Origin: Blumeriella jaapii
Taxonomy: Eukaryota > Ascomycota > Leotiomycetes > Helotiales > Drepanopezizaceae
DNA: 64,000 nt
Assembly (NCBI GenBank): GCA_009599575.1
Contig: VWND01000073.1
Coordinates: forward strand, 124,001 to 188,000
Reading direction: 5' to 3'
The position numbers and the translations under genes are program-made. The first letter of the stretch is position 1; each line of letters opens with the position of its first letter. The notes below the pieces were generated by a model that had not been told where the DNA came from, searched no databases, and saw only the letters and a list, made by a program, of their open reading frames with translations. Below, piece by piece: positions 33,590 through 43,811 of the stretch.

Positions 33590-34798
33590 ATGTCAGAAGA
33601 CGAGAGATACCGGACGTCTACCCAGTACCGTCTCTGGTCCTACACGCCGCAGTCCCTCCTCGCCCTGCGCTCGACCACCAACCAGATCGCCGCCGACCGC
33701 GTCCGCGACGCGGTGCGACGCCTGCGCGAAGCTCGAAATCTCTCTTCGGCCGAGCCCAGCGAAGCCGCGACGCTGCCAGACGGGCCGGTCGACTGCCTGA
33801 CGGTGGAGGAGGAGCTGAGGCTTGTGGCCTTCTATTGCAGGGAGACCATGAAGCTGGGCGACCATCTGAAGGTGCCCACCGATGTCAAGGTACAAGCCTC
33901 TCTCTCTCTCTCTCTCCCCCCCCCCCCCCCCCCCCAAACTTGCACCTGTACAACGCGGCCTGTAGAGCCTGGGCCGTTCGAGGCTGATCGGGTGTTCCAG
34001 GCGACGGCGATCCAGTACATCAAGCGCTTCTACATCACCAACTCCCTCATGACCTACCACCCGACCGACATCCTCAAGACCGCGCTCTTCTTCGCGACCA
34101 AGACCGAGAACCACTACTTCCGGCTCACCCGGTTCGCAGACGCCATCGGCAAGACGAGGCCGGAGGACGTGCTCGCGTCGGAGTTCCTGCTCACGCAAGG
34201 CCTGAGGTTTACCTTCGACGTGCGGCACCCGTTCCGAGCGCTGGAGGGGGCCGTCATGGAACTGCAAGCCATGGCGACCGGCGAGATACCCGCCCGGCCG
34301 GGCCGCGACGCGCTCGGGGGCGACCGGCCGAGCAACATGGGGAAGAGGGTGATCGTGGCACATGGCCGGGCGAGGGACTACCTGAAGACGAGCGCCCTGC
34401 TGACGGACGTCTATTTCCACTTCACGCCGAGTCAGATCATGATGGCTGCGCTGATGCTGGCCGACTCGGAGCTCCTGGAGTGGTACATCAAGAGCAAGAT
34501 CCCCGCGGAAGCGGGCGATGCGCAACAGAGGGTGCTCGCTGCGCTGGACAGGTGCGCGGCGATGCTCAGGACCGTCGATCCCAGCTCCGAGCCGTCCGCG
34601 GTCGAGAAGAAGGAGTTGCAGGCCTTGGCCAAGAAGCTGAAGCTGTGCCGGAATCCCGAAAAGATGGATTTGGTGAAGTTGCAGCGGGAGAAGAGAGAGG
34701 GCGAGGAGGGCAACGACGAGAAGATTGTGAAGAAAAGGAAGCTCGAGAAGGAGAGGACTGCTGCGGATGACATCTTCGGGCCTGAAATCAAACAGTGA
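33590..34798 (+). CDS. CCL1: Cyclin H (Ccl1), TFIIH / CDK-activating kinase cyclin
   Basis: Two exons, 33590-33889 and 34001-34798, give 365 residues. The start MSEDERYRTSTQYRLWSYTPQSL is the typical cyclin H N-terminus. The first cyclin fold contains EEELRLVAFYCRETMKLGDHL and ATAIQYIKRFYITNSLMTYHPTDILKTALFFATK, and the second includes DVYFHFTPSQIMMAALMLAD. The charged C-terminus (KKRKLEKERTAADDIFGPE) is also usual. With Kin28/Cdk7 it phosphorylates the RNA polymerase II tail as part of TFIIH. The intron (33890-34000, 111 nt) has a GTACAA donor and contains a CT run and 20 consecutive C. It is a multiple of three and stop-free, so an unspliced reading would insert 37 residues between helices of the first fold; splicing restores the conserved join VPTDVK|ATAIQYIKRF. 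Confidence 0.9.
   Translation: MSEDERYRTSTQYRLWSYTPQSLLALRSTTNQIAADRVRDAVRRLREARNLSSAEPSEAATLPDGPVDCLTVEEELRLVAFYCRETMKLGDHLKVPTDVKVQASLSLSLPPPPPPQTCTCTTRPVEPGPFEADRVFQATAIQYIKRFYITNSLMTYHPTDILKTALFFATKTENHYFRLTRFADAIGKTRPEDVLASEFLLTQGLRFTFDVRHPFRALEGAVMELQAMATGEIPARPGRDALGGDRPSNMGKRVIVAHGRARDYLKTSALLTDVYFHFTPSQIMMAALMLADSELLEWYIKSKIPAEAGDAQQRVLAALDRCAAMLRTVDPSSEPSAVEKKELQALAKKLKLCRNPEKMDLVKLQREKREGEEGNDEKIVKKRKLEKERTAADDIFGPEIKQ
33901..33935. repeat. CT microsatellite followed by C20 homopolymer
   Basis: Located inside the CCL1 intron, near the middle and upstream of the branch-point region. Confidence 0.9.
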
Positions 34799-35367
34799 TC
34801 AATGATCAATTCGGGCGAACCGAATGTCGTTTAGCAAGGCGTCTGGGGGTCACAGTGCATGTGGGAGGCGTGTCGATCTGATTTGGGATTCCGTTGTTTG
34901 TCTACCGTGAGTATGGCATATACGATTCGTACATGGCACATCTGAGGACCTTTGAAGGTACGAGCTTTTCATTTGAATCTAATTCCATTTGTTTTGTTTT
35001 ACGTATGCTGTGTAGGATGTGTGCTTGGGAAAAGATACGAGCATGATCTCGCCCACCGTTCTCATGTGCTGAATGAATGATTCAGGCCATGAAAGCGGGT
35101 GAAAGTGGTGCCCGAGATCGGTGAGGGAAAGAGAAAAAACACAGGCTAAATAATGAATGTTCGCAGTTTCGCACGCAACCGCAGGATTGATGATTGCGTT
35201 TATTGACATCGGATCCGAGAGTGGTGTCTGGCACTCTGCGAGCATCGGCTGTGGTCCGGAATCTCCATGAGAAAGAGATAGAAGGACTGGCCTCGTGCAT
35301 TCAGCGCAGGGATACATGGCGATGCCGATATCCAGCCCAGCAATGGAGCGAGCGAACAGCGCGTCCG
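34799..35367. other. Convergent 3' spacer, no gene seen
   Basis: Lies between the 3' ends of CCL1 (plus) and the BTB gene (minus). No repeats of note were seen. Confidence 0.6.
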
Positions 35368-37755
35368 TCAGACTCCGTTTCGCTCAGGAACAGCAGCCCC
35401 GTCAGGCTTGATCCACGGCATTTCATCGTCTTTCACGTCGATGCAGGTGAAGTAGTTGATGCCGAGCTCCTCCACCTTGAGCATCGAGTTGTTCACGCAC
35501 AGTGCTCCCACCTGCTCTTGCGCGTACTCCTTGAGGGCCTTCAGTACTCTCTCCACTTCGTGGCGCTGCGCCGTGCTGAATTCCTCGCCATCTCCCTTGA
35601 GCGCTTCGAGCCGATCGAGGACCTCTGCGAGGGACAAGTACGTATCACCACCCTTCCGTAGAAGCCGATACACTCCCGCGTGCTCGCATCTTCTGTTGTC
35701 CTCGAACTCGGCATTGGTTCCAGGAGCCGTACGGTTGGCCTCTGCTAGAGCTCCGGTGAACCAGTGTCTCCATTGCTGTTCCACGAACCAAGGGCCTAGG
35801 GTTGCCTTGGTGACTGTATGGATAGTGAGATCGACATCTCCCACTTTGAGCTGGCTTTTGAGGAGAGACTCGGCAGCAGCGGCCTTCAGCGCCTTCAACT
35901 CGACGAGCTTCCTCTCGGCCAGGATCTTCGATTGCTCGAAAAGCTCGGGGGGATAGAACGAGGACCAGGGCCACCATGGATGGCTTCCTACAGCATGTAT
36001 CATCGCTTCTCTGAAAATTGGTGCCGATTCGAGGTAGTATGCGAGCTGCATCCAGCGAGGGGGGTCTCTCATGATTGCCAGGTGAAGATCTCTAAGGCTC
36101 ATGAGCGCGCTGCAGATATGTGGTCGGACGCTGCGTATCGCGCCATAGAAGCGGGCTACGTCGATGAGGAGCTCTGCCTGGTCTAGAACAGACTCTGCAC
36201 TGGAGACGTCAAGCTCTAGAGGCTTATTGTACAAGGTACGGAAGAGATTGTGGTGGGCCAGCACAAGTTCATGTCTTGTTCTTGTTTCCACCGGCGGTGC
36301 GACAAAGTGGTTGCTGGCCTTTGCGAATCGAGCCACCCCTTTCTTCTTCTTGGCTACTTCCTCTTTGGTTCCTACGGCAGTAAACCCTGTAACTTTCAGT
36401 GTTCCAGCCGCATGGTCTTGGGGAGTTGCAGAGTCCAAGCCGCGAGGTTGCTCTTTATGTTCAGGTGGCTCCTCCGTCTTGCAGGGAATTTTCTTGTCAG
36501 TCGCTGGTGCTGGGGTCTGCTCATTTCCGTCTTTTGATTCAGTATATCCTGAAATAAGACCCGGAATATCTGCGTCCACTCTGCTTTGAATTTCGGTAGT
36601 GACCTCCTTATTGCTGTCTGCCGTCATTGTGTCATCAAGCGATGCTGCCATCTCATTCTCAAGAGCAAGTCTACTGACGTGCCTTGATGGCACGTCATTT
36701 CCATTTTTCGTTCCAGTCTCTCCTGAAATAGGGCCTGGAGTTTCTGCATCCACTTTGTTTTGGATTTCGGTAGTGACATTCCCATTGCTGTCTGCCATGA
36801 TATCCTCGTCAAGCGAGGTTGCTATCTTATTTCCAATAGCAGGCTTTTCAAAGGGCGTTGATGGCATGGCGTTTAATCCTGTATCGATGAGGATTTCGGA
36901 TACAGACTGGTGTTCTTGGTTGGGGGGCTCCATTGGATGTGTGGCAGTTTTGACAATAGAATGAATCACTTGTCTTTCATCCTTCTTGGGAGAGATCTTA
37001 GGGTCGATTTGGGCTGAATCCGAGCTCCCTTTATTAAGTGCAAGAGGTTTGGATGGCAATCTCTGAGAATCATCCATATATGTGAGGCTCTGCAGTAAAA
37101 GGTCAGCTTGTATTCTTGCATCTTTGGTAAGAGATTAACATTTTAAAAATTCGCGACATTGGCAACTTACGCTTCTTTCGAGAATGAATATTTTCCTAAT
37201 GGGGTCGAATACCAATTCGTACGTTGCTCTGATATTGTACTGCTTCATGGCTTTTGCGGCCTTGTAACGGTCGGCTTCAAGCCAAAGCACGTCAAGGTCC
37301 ACCGTGTCTCTGAACCATTTTGAGGCGGTTGTAAGCAGATCCGAGTGGAGTCGATACGTATGGTCATATGCATCAAGTCTTATAACAACATTCCCACTCG
37401 CAAAGCGTGGGAACGACCGTTCAGGACGAGGCATGCTTTTGAGGCGGGCAGTTTGGTTTGGCTTCAGAGTTAAAACCTGCTGTTTCTCTTCGATCTCGTC
37501 AGAGAGGTCAATCACTAATGGCTGCCTCTGGACCAGTGGAACGACATCGAGTCTTTCGGATTCTGTAGTCTTGACTATCGCATCGCTTTTCCGGATACCA
37601 GAAGATCCTTTGAAATGCTTTGTCTGTTGTGTAATATCAATCGTCGTCGAACTATCGTCTTGGCAGTCATGGCCAGATTTGCGCTTCTTTGAGTGCATCT
37701 TGATCCTTAGCTCTGCTTTGTTGACTGCGGTAGTATGTATTTGATAGGATGACAA
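35368..37755 (-). CDS. BTB/POZ-domain protein of unknown function
   Basis: Two exons, 37755-37171 and 37089-35368, joined by an 81-nt GT-AG intron (branch point GCTGACC), give up to 768 residues. A BTB-like domain at about 115-195 (GNVVIRLDAYDHTYRLHSDLLTTASKWFRDTV) is of the type that mediates protein pairing, and some members are adaptors for cullin-3 ligases. The middle (about 200-420) is disordered and contains two copies of a unit of about 60 residues (SLDEDIMADSNGNVTTEIQ and SLDDTMTADSNKEVTTEIQ). The C-terminal 330 residues are helical and well formed (ARTRHELVLAHHNLFRTLYN, LLIDVARFYGAIRSVRPHI) and look like the C-terminal part of a large, uncharacterised fungal BTB group. A second ATG at 37698 (MHSKKRK) is an alternative start. 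An upstream non-coding exon cannot be excluded. Confidence 0.7.
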
Positions 37756-38757
37756 CTAGGTCCAGTCGAAGATATGGGAAAATAGCAAGATAGTTCCCGA
37801 AAGATTAGTGGAGATCGATCTCTTTCCGCAAAGAATAAAAGACCTCCAAGATGAGAATTGTGAAACGGGCGCTATTGTATCGTGACTGCAATAGGTCTGA
37901 TGATTGGCTGCCGAAGAATAACTACATAAATATTAATTTCCGATCTTGATCACCGGCAGAGTTATTATCATAGGGAAGATGTAGCTCTGGGAGAATCAGA
38001 GAAAATCTAGAACTGACCTTCCCGAACTTGTATCTAGCCGTGTTTGGGTCTGAAACGCAAGTTGGAAGAGGATAGTCAAGTTGAAAAGATGTGCGACAAC
38101 GGTGGTGACCTGTATCGACTTGATGGTCAAGTATCAGACCTACAAGGCCACAAGTTATCAAGAAGACTGTACTGTAGGAGGGACCATAAGCATTAGCCCT
38201 ATGAAGGTTTGTTTGTAGTTGTAGTATCAAGGGGAAGAGAGATTGATTGAGGTGTCGGAAGAGGAAAAATTTAGCTGTGAAGACTTCACTTGGGAAGGTA
38301 CATTGTTAATAAACAAAGTATACTTGGCAAGCAGTGAATTTTCAGTCGGGAAAGACAAAGCTGTTTTGTTGCGGGGCAGATCGGAAAGGGGAGGAGCGAC
38401 TGATGGCCTTAGCGAACGAGAGTAAACAAACACAGAAGCGGAGCCAGGAGACAACTAGTAAATGGCTCCATTATTTCCAATCAACACACCATAACATGAA
38501 AGCAGTTTCTGCACGAGTGCTATTTTAGTTATCGCAAACCTAGAGGTCTCGAGGCAGTTAGCTCAAAATTACAAGTGACGAACCAACCATGTTTGGAGCT
38601 GCACATGAAGTGGAATAGGTGTATGAAAGCTGGAATTCTGCAAATTCCATAGTTTTCAACCATTTGCTTGGATGACCTGCTCATCAGACACAATTTAGTA
38701 TCAAGATAAAAAACACTATCGTTACTTTACAGCGTCTTATGACTCAGGCCGATTTCT
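37756..38757. other. AT-rich spacer, 1 kb, no gene seen
   Basis: Noticeably AT-rich. The short frames present (60-112 codons) show no recognisable domain. Confidence 0.6.
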
Positions 38758-39764
38758 CTACTCCACGGCCTTGACTTTCAAAAGAGCCTCGGCATTCTTC
38801 CATTTGAACTTCTCAAAGTCCTCGTCGCTCATCAGCCCTTTGCCCTTGATCGTCTCGAGAAAGTCTTTGCCCTTTTCATTTGGCGAGAACGGGTAATCGA
38901 CACTGTACAGAACGTGATCGATGGGAGTCGTCTGTATAAGACAGGCTAACGGTGGCAAGGAGAACATGCCCGAGGTAGTGACCCAAATGTTCTCCTTCCA
39001 GACCTGTTCCAGGCCTCGGCCACGCGTGGCCCATCTCCGAGAGACGGCAACACAGCGGTCTAGCTGAAAGGGAAGCATCTCTCCCATCTGCAGCAAAGAA
39101 AACAGATTGTCAGCAACACTTGAAATCCCGGGACTGGGACATGACTTACGTGACCAATCACGATTTTCAATTTGGGATACTTTTCAAACAGGCCACTAGC
39201 AAAAAGCCTGAGAACGTGCAGCCCAGTTTCCGCATGCCATCCCCACCCGAACGCACTCAGAGCCAACGCAACACCTTCGTCATAGTTCCCCTTGTAATGC
39301 CCCAAGTGCTCTTCCGAGGCAAAGGTAGGGTGAATGTAGACCGGAACATCCAATTCCCGAGCCTTCTCAAAGATAGGTCAGAACCTCTCATCGTCGTAGA
39401 ACTTTCCCTCGTGATGGTTGTCGACCAGGGTTCCTACGAACCCGTGGTTCTTCACGCAACGGTCCAGCTCGTCAGCTGCGAGGTGTGGCTCGCCGACTGG
39501 GAGGAGAGCAAAGCCTGCTAAACGTGTGGGATTCTTGGCGATGGCCGCGGCAAGCTCATCGTTTGCTGCGCGGCAAATCTTTCGAGATGCCTCGAGGGGG
39601 CCGTGAGAGACGATCTGGAGAGAGACATCTCCTTTCCCGAGGTCGAGGTCGGCCAATTTAGCGACGATGTGGGGAGGGAACTTCTCGTAATCCCCATTCG
39701 CTCCAGCCGCCTTGAGGGCGGATCGAGATATGAAATGCTCTTCAAGAGTGATAATTGGCGACAT
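38758..39764 (-). pseudogene. Decarboxylase-type amidohydrolase with an in-frame stop
   Basis: Two exons, 39764-39150 and 39087-38758, with a 62-nt GT-AG intron, would give 314 residues. The fold is that of the 2,3-dihydroxybenzoate / gamma-resorcylate decarboxylase group, metal-dependent enzymes acting on aromatic acids. Expected metal and catalytic positions are kept: EEHF at the N-terminus, His in VYIHP, GHMGEMLPFQLDR and Asp in LYSVDYPF. Codon 129 is TGA (plus-strand TCA at 39378-39380), in the motif DDERF*PIFEKARELDVPVYIHP. Family members often have Trp here, so a single TGG to TGA change would explain it. Everything downstream is intact and in frame. It is either a very young pseudogene, an allele, a sequencing error, or a read-through gene. 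Translation ending at the stop would lack most of the active site. Confidence 0.75.
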
Positions 39765-40517
39765 GTGGTCGGCTTTGGAGCGGTGCAATGATGAGAAGTT
39801 TGGATGGAACGTGAGTGTAGTCGAAGGCACTTTTAACCCTCCCTCCAATGACGCTCCAGCGAGAGCATACGTAACTGTCCCATGTTGCCGTAGCCGCATG
39901 TACGGGAAGTAGCACAGTACATCATCTTATCCGAAGCTCAGCTCTCACATCTAATTGTTCGAATATCAGTTCGGGGATGTACCAAACCCGAGATCTGATT
40001 TCCGCTCGAGAGCACTACCCTCGCAGCCAGTATCCTTTTCTGCCCAGCCATTCTTTTCGATGTTCAGCCAGGTTCATTCTTCACACAGTGTTCATCTTGA
40101 AATGCAACACTTCTCGCAGTTAATCGACCTATGTGTGCTTTGAGCTCTATGATCTATATCCACGTACACAGCTCTTCCCTACGATCACACTGTACAAGTT
40201 GGACTACCTACCTACCTATGTACTTCTTTCACCCAACCCTGTCAACCGAGCTATTAGGCTGAGATCGTTAGCATCTCCAAACGTGGATACGAATTGTCTT
40301 GGAGAAACACTGCAATTACTTCAAAGTGCTATCTTCCATGGTATGCATAAGCCTCTATCTGACAAACCCCAAGATGCATCGCAACATTCCGATCGATGCT
40401 ATCCGTAGAACGCCCCAACGCCATTCCCTTCATGAGAAACAGGCATCCGCTTTCCATGTTTCTTAACTCGTTTTGCAAAACCAGTCTCCCTCCCTCCCTC
40501 CTCCGCGAGAGAGGACT
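39765..40517. other. Spacer: amidohydrolase promoter and HSP104 3' flank
   Basis: AT-rich at 39900-40400. No gene and no strong repeat were seen. Confidence 0.6.
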
Positions 40518-43313
40518 CTAACGGTAAAGGTGGTCTCTTTCCTCATCCCCCAACGCCTCCGCAACATCAGCATCATCCATCTCCATATCATCACCAGAGC
40601 TGTCCTCATTTTCCTCGTGATTACTGAGCACTCTGATCCTATTACCGTTATCCATAACCACCCTCGCCGTCTCTCCATCTCTAACCGAACCCCTCAGAAT
40701 CAATACAGCGAGCTTGTTGAGGACCTCGGTCTCAATCAGTCGGGCCAAAGGTCTGGCACCGTAACTCGGGTGGTAGCCGGCATTTCCGAGCCAATCTCGG
40801 ACAGCAGGCGAACATTCGATCCTAACGTCTTTGCCGTTGCTCGATAGACGCCTCTGAATGTCCATAAGACGCACATCGACAATCTTGCGGATCTCGGCTC
40901 TGGACAGGCGGTTGAAGATGATAGTCTCGCTGATACGGTTGAGAAATTCAGGCAAGAAGTAGTCCTCCAAAGCCTTCCTAACCAACGCACGGGTAGTTTC
41001 GTCGATCTTGCCGTTGGCGGCATTGGCGCGTTGCAGGTACTCTGCGCCAATGTTGGATGTCATGACCACAATGCAATTGCGAGCATCGATGATACGTCCT
41101 TGCCCGTCGGTAATGCGACCATCGTCCATGAGTTGCAGGAGGATGGTGAGGACTTCCTTAGCGGCCTTCTCGACTTCATCAAAGAGCAGGATTGAGAACG
41201 GCTTTCGGCGAAGCGCCTCTGTGAGTTGTCCTCCGGCATCGTGTCCAACGTAACCGGGAGGGGCACCGATCATACGGCTGACAGTGTGTCGTTCTTGGTA
41301 TTCAGACATGTCGAGCCGGATCATGGCCTTTGGATCGTCGAACAGGAACTCAGCAAGAGCCTTGGTGAGAAGCGTCTTACCAGTACCGGAGGGACCGCAG
41401 AAGAGGAAACTAGGAGGTTGGTTTGGGTTGGCCAGTCCAGATCTCTGAAGGCGGATCTTGTCCGAGACAGCTCTGACAGCCTCTCTCTGACCAACAACAA
41501 TCTTCGAAAGCACCTTCTCCATGTGCAAGAGCTTGTCCTTCTCAGTGGTCTTGAGTCTCGTGACAGGGATTCCAGTTGAACGAGCCACGATCTCATTGAT
41601 CTGATCCGGACCAACGATATCGGTAATGAGTGATCCGCCGGAGTCGGGGTGTGACGTGCCCAAGGCCTGGTCGGCAAGCAATTTCTCTTTCTCCAGCTGC
41701 TTGATGAAAGCCTCTTGCTCCGGGATGGCGTAGTACTGCAAGTCTGCGGCCTTCTGATCGTCGTTCGAGCGGATAGCCTCCTCCTTCTTCACTCGGAGCT
41801 GGTCCAGCTTGACCTTGGCTTCCTGAATGGCCTTGCTTCGGCTCTTCTCGCTCTCGTACTTCTCGCGTAGTGGTCTGAGCTCCTCTTCGACATTGCTGGA
41901 ATCTTGCTTGGCTTGAGCAAGACGTGCCTTGGAGGCCTCATCATTCTCTCTAGACAGGGCATGAATCTCAATCTTCAATTGCTGAAGCCTGCGGTTGAGG
42001 TTGTCGAGGGTTTCGGGTAGTGATTCTCGCTCGGTCTTGACTGCGGCTGCAGCCTCATCGATCAGATCAACCGCCGAGTCGGGTAGTCTTCTCTGGGTGA
42101 GGTATCGAGCGGCCAGGGTAGCAGCGGTAACAATGGCTCCGTCCGATATCGTGATGCCATGGTAAACCTCGTACTTCTCCTTCAGACCTCTGAGAATTGA
42201 GATGGTCTCGGGAATCGTAGGCTCTTTGACGAGCACTTGTTGGAAACGTCTCTCAAAGGCCGCATCCTTCTCAATGTACTTCCTGTACTCTGCGAGCGTT
42301 GTGGCACCAATGCAGTGAAGCTGTCCTCGGGCTAACATGGGCTTCAGCAAGTTTGCTGCATCCATCCCACCCTCTCCGCTAGATCCAGCGCCCATAAGAA
42401 GATGCATTTCGTCAACGAACAGAACGATGAAATCCTTCGACTGCTCAATCTCGTTGAGCAGACCTTTCATTCTCTCCTCAAACTCTCCTCTGTACTTGCT
42501 GCCGGCCACGAGTGAACCGACGTCCAGAGAGAGCAATTTGCACGTAGCGAGGTTGTCGGGAACATCGTTGTTGACGATCCGCTGTGCCAGACCCTCGACT
42601 ACCGTTGTCTTTCCCACACCTGGCTCTCCGATCAAAACTGGGTTGTTCTTCGTCCGTCTCGACAGAATGCGAACCACACGTCGGATCTCCTCCTCCCTGC
42701 CAATGACGGGATCGATCTTGCCCTCCCGTGCCATGGCAGTGAAGTCGATGGTGAACTTCTTCAGATTCTCAAACTCCTCCTCCGAGTCGGCTGTCTTTGA
42801 GTCCACTCTGCGGGTGCCACGGATCTGCTGGACCGCATCTTGCAGCACCTTGTGATTGGGAACGTTGCCTTCCTTCAGCGCAGCCTGGCAGGCCGTATCC
42901 TCCGACACGGCAATGATCAAGTGGTCGACTGCGATGAAGGAGTCCTTCTGTGTCTTTTGAAGCTCATTGGCTTGTCTCAGGACCTTGGTGAAGGAGGGCG
43001 CCATGGATATTTGGTCGGGAGGCGGATCTTGACTCGGCAGCCGCACGAGGGCGCGGTTGAGGGCTCGCTGGAAGGCTTGCGGGTCGCCATGAGCCCGCTC
43101 GATGACTTGACGGAAGAGGGATTGCGAGGAGGCACCGTGCGAGGCATTGACGGATGCCTGTTGGTCCTTGGACTCGTCGGCGGGCGGGTCGAGCAAGCTG
43201 GAGGCGAGGTGGATGGGTAGGAGTTGCGGGTGAGCGTAGGACTCTGCGAGGGCCATGCCATCCGACAGCGCCTTGCTTGCCCTATCGGTGAAGTTCATGT
43301 TGGAGGTCGACAT
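40518..43313 (-). CDS. HSP104: Heat-shock disaggregase Hsp104 (ClpB family)
   Basis: An intronless gene of 931 residues. The double Clp N-domain (1-165) is followed by the first AAA+ domain (Walker A GEPGVGKT at about 229-236, Walker B FVDEMHLLMGAG), the coiled-coil middle domain (about 410-540, rich in Lys/Glu: ASKARLAQAKQDSSNVEEEL), and the second AAA+ domain (Walker A GPSGTGKT, sensor and MTSNIGAEYL motifs). The acidic C-terminus (DSSGDDMEMDDADVAEAL) is of the cytosolic Hsp104 type, not the mitochondrial Hsp78 type, which lacks the first N-terminal part. With Hsp70 and Hsp40 it threads aggregated proteins through its pore. No mitochondrial presequence is present. The lack of introns is common in heat-shock genes, where splicing fails under stress. 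Confidence 0.96.
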   Translation of the reverse strand: MSTSNMNFTDRASKALSDGMALAESYAHPQLLPIHLASSLLDPPADESKDQQASVNASHGASSQSLFRQVIERAHGDPQAFQRALNRALVRLPSQDPPPDQISMAPSFTKVLRQANELQKTQKDSFIAVDHLIIAVSEDTACQAALKEGNVPNHKVLQDAVQQIRGTRRVDSKTADSEEEFENLKKFTIDFTAMAREGKIDPVIGREEEIRRVVRILSRRTKNNPVLIGEPGVGKTTVVEGLAQRIVNNDVPDNLATCKLLSLDVGSLVAGSKYRGEFEERMKGLLNEIEQSKDFIVLFVDEMHLLMGAGSSGEGGMDAANLLKPMLARGQLHCIGATTLAEYRKYIEKDAAFERRFQQVLVKEPTIPETISILRGLKEKYEVYHGITISDGAIVTAATLAARYLTQRRLPDSAVDLIDEAAAAVKTERESLPETLDNLNRRLQQLKIEIHALSRENDEASKARLAQAKQDSSNVEEELRPLREKYESEKSRSKAIQEAKVKLDQLRVKKEEAIRSNDDQKAADLQYYAIPEQEAFIKQLEKEKLLADQALGTSHPDSGGSLITDIVGPDQINEIVARSTGIPVTRLKTTEKDKLLHMEKVLSKIVVGQREAVRAVSDKIRLQRSGLANPNQPPSFLFCGPSGTGKTLLTKALAEFLFDDPKAMIRLDMSEYQERHTVSRMIGAPPGYVGHDAGGQLTEALRRKPFSILLFDEVEKAAKEVLTILLQLMDDGRITDGQGRIIDARNCIVVMTSNIGAEYLQRANAANGKIDETTRALVRKALEDYFLPEFLNRISETIIFNRLSRAEIRKIVDVRLMDIQRRLSSNGKDVRIECSPAVRDWLGNAGYHPSYGARPLARLIETEVLNKLAVLILRGSVRDGETARVVMDNGNRIRVLSNHEENEDSSGDDMEMDDADVAEALGDEERDHLYR

Positions 43314-43811
43314 GATGTCGAGTTGATCCGGGGATGATCAGGCTCAGTGGGGGTGGAGGTTGGATTGTTGTTCGACGCTGACTTCGAGAAGCTTGTACGG
43401 ATGTGTCGAGATCGCGGGGGTATTTCCCAAGAAAAGCCCCTCGGCTGTGTACTGTATCAGTTTTGGTCGAGTCGTTGCGAAATGTCTCGGGGAGAAGAGA
43501 GTGTAACGAGGTCGAGCAGGACTTTATAAGCTGCGAGAGGGGGTGACGAGAAGGAGCGCGAGTCGTCTAGCAGGATCTCGAAAGCAGCGGCTGTTGTGGT
43601 GCTAGAGCCTTCTATGCCTCTCGTGGACCAAGTGGGGTGGAGCGGGTCCAGCGGGGAGCGGGACGGCACCGCCACATCTCGATGCGAGGGTCAGCCACAG
43701 TGTGGCTTGCCTGCACCGAAAATCCGGAATGCCTCCACGCAAGTGCCTTCACCCGATGCCTCGACTTCCAGGAGACTTCGCGTTCGCTCGATTGCCCGCC
43801 CACACCACACG
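43314..43811. promoter_or_regulatory. Divergent promoter region HSP104 / MHR1
   Basis: For HSP104, a minus-strand TATAAA lies at 43523-43529, about 210 bp before its start codon. STRE-like CCCCT/AGGGG pentamers occur at 43437-43441 and around 43549. A heat-shock-element-like array, TTCGAGAAGCTT, lies at 43383-43394, closer to the start codon than the TATA box, which is an odd place for a functional element. These are pattern matches only. Confidence 0.4.
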
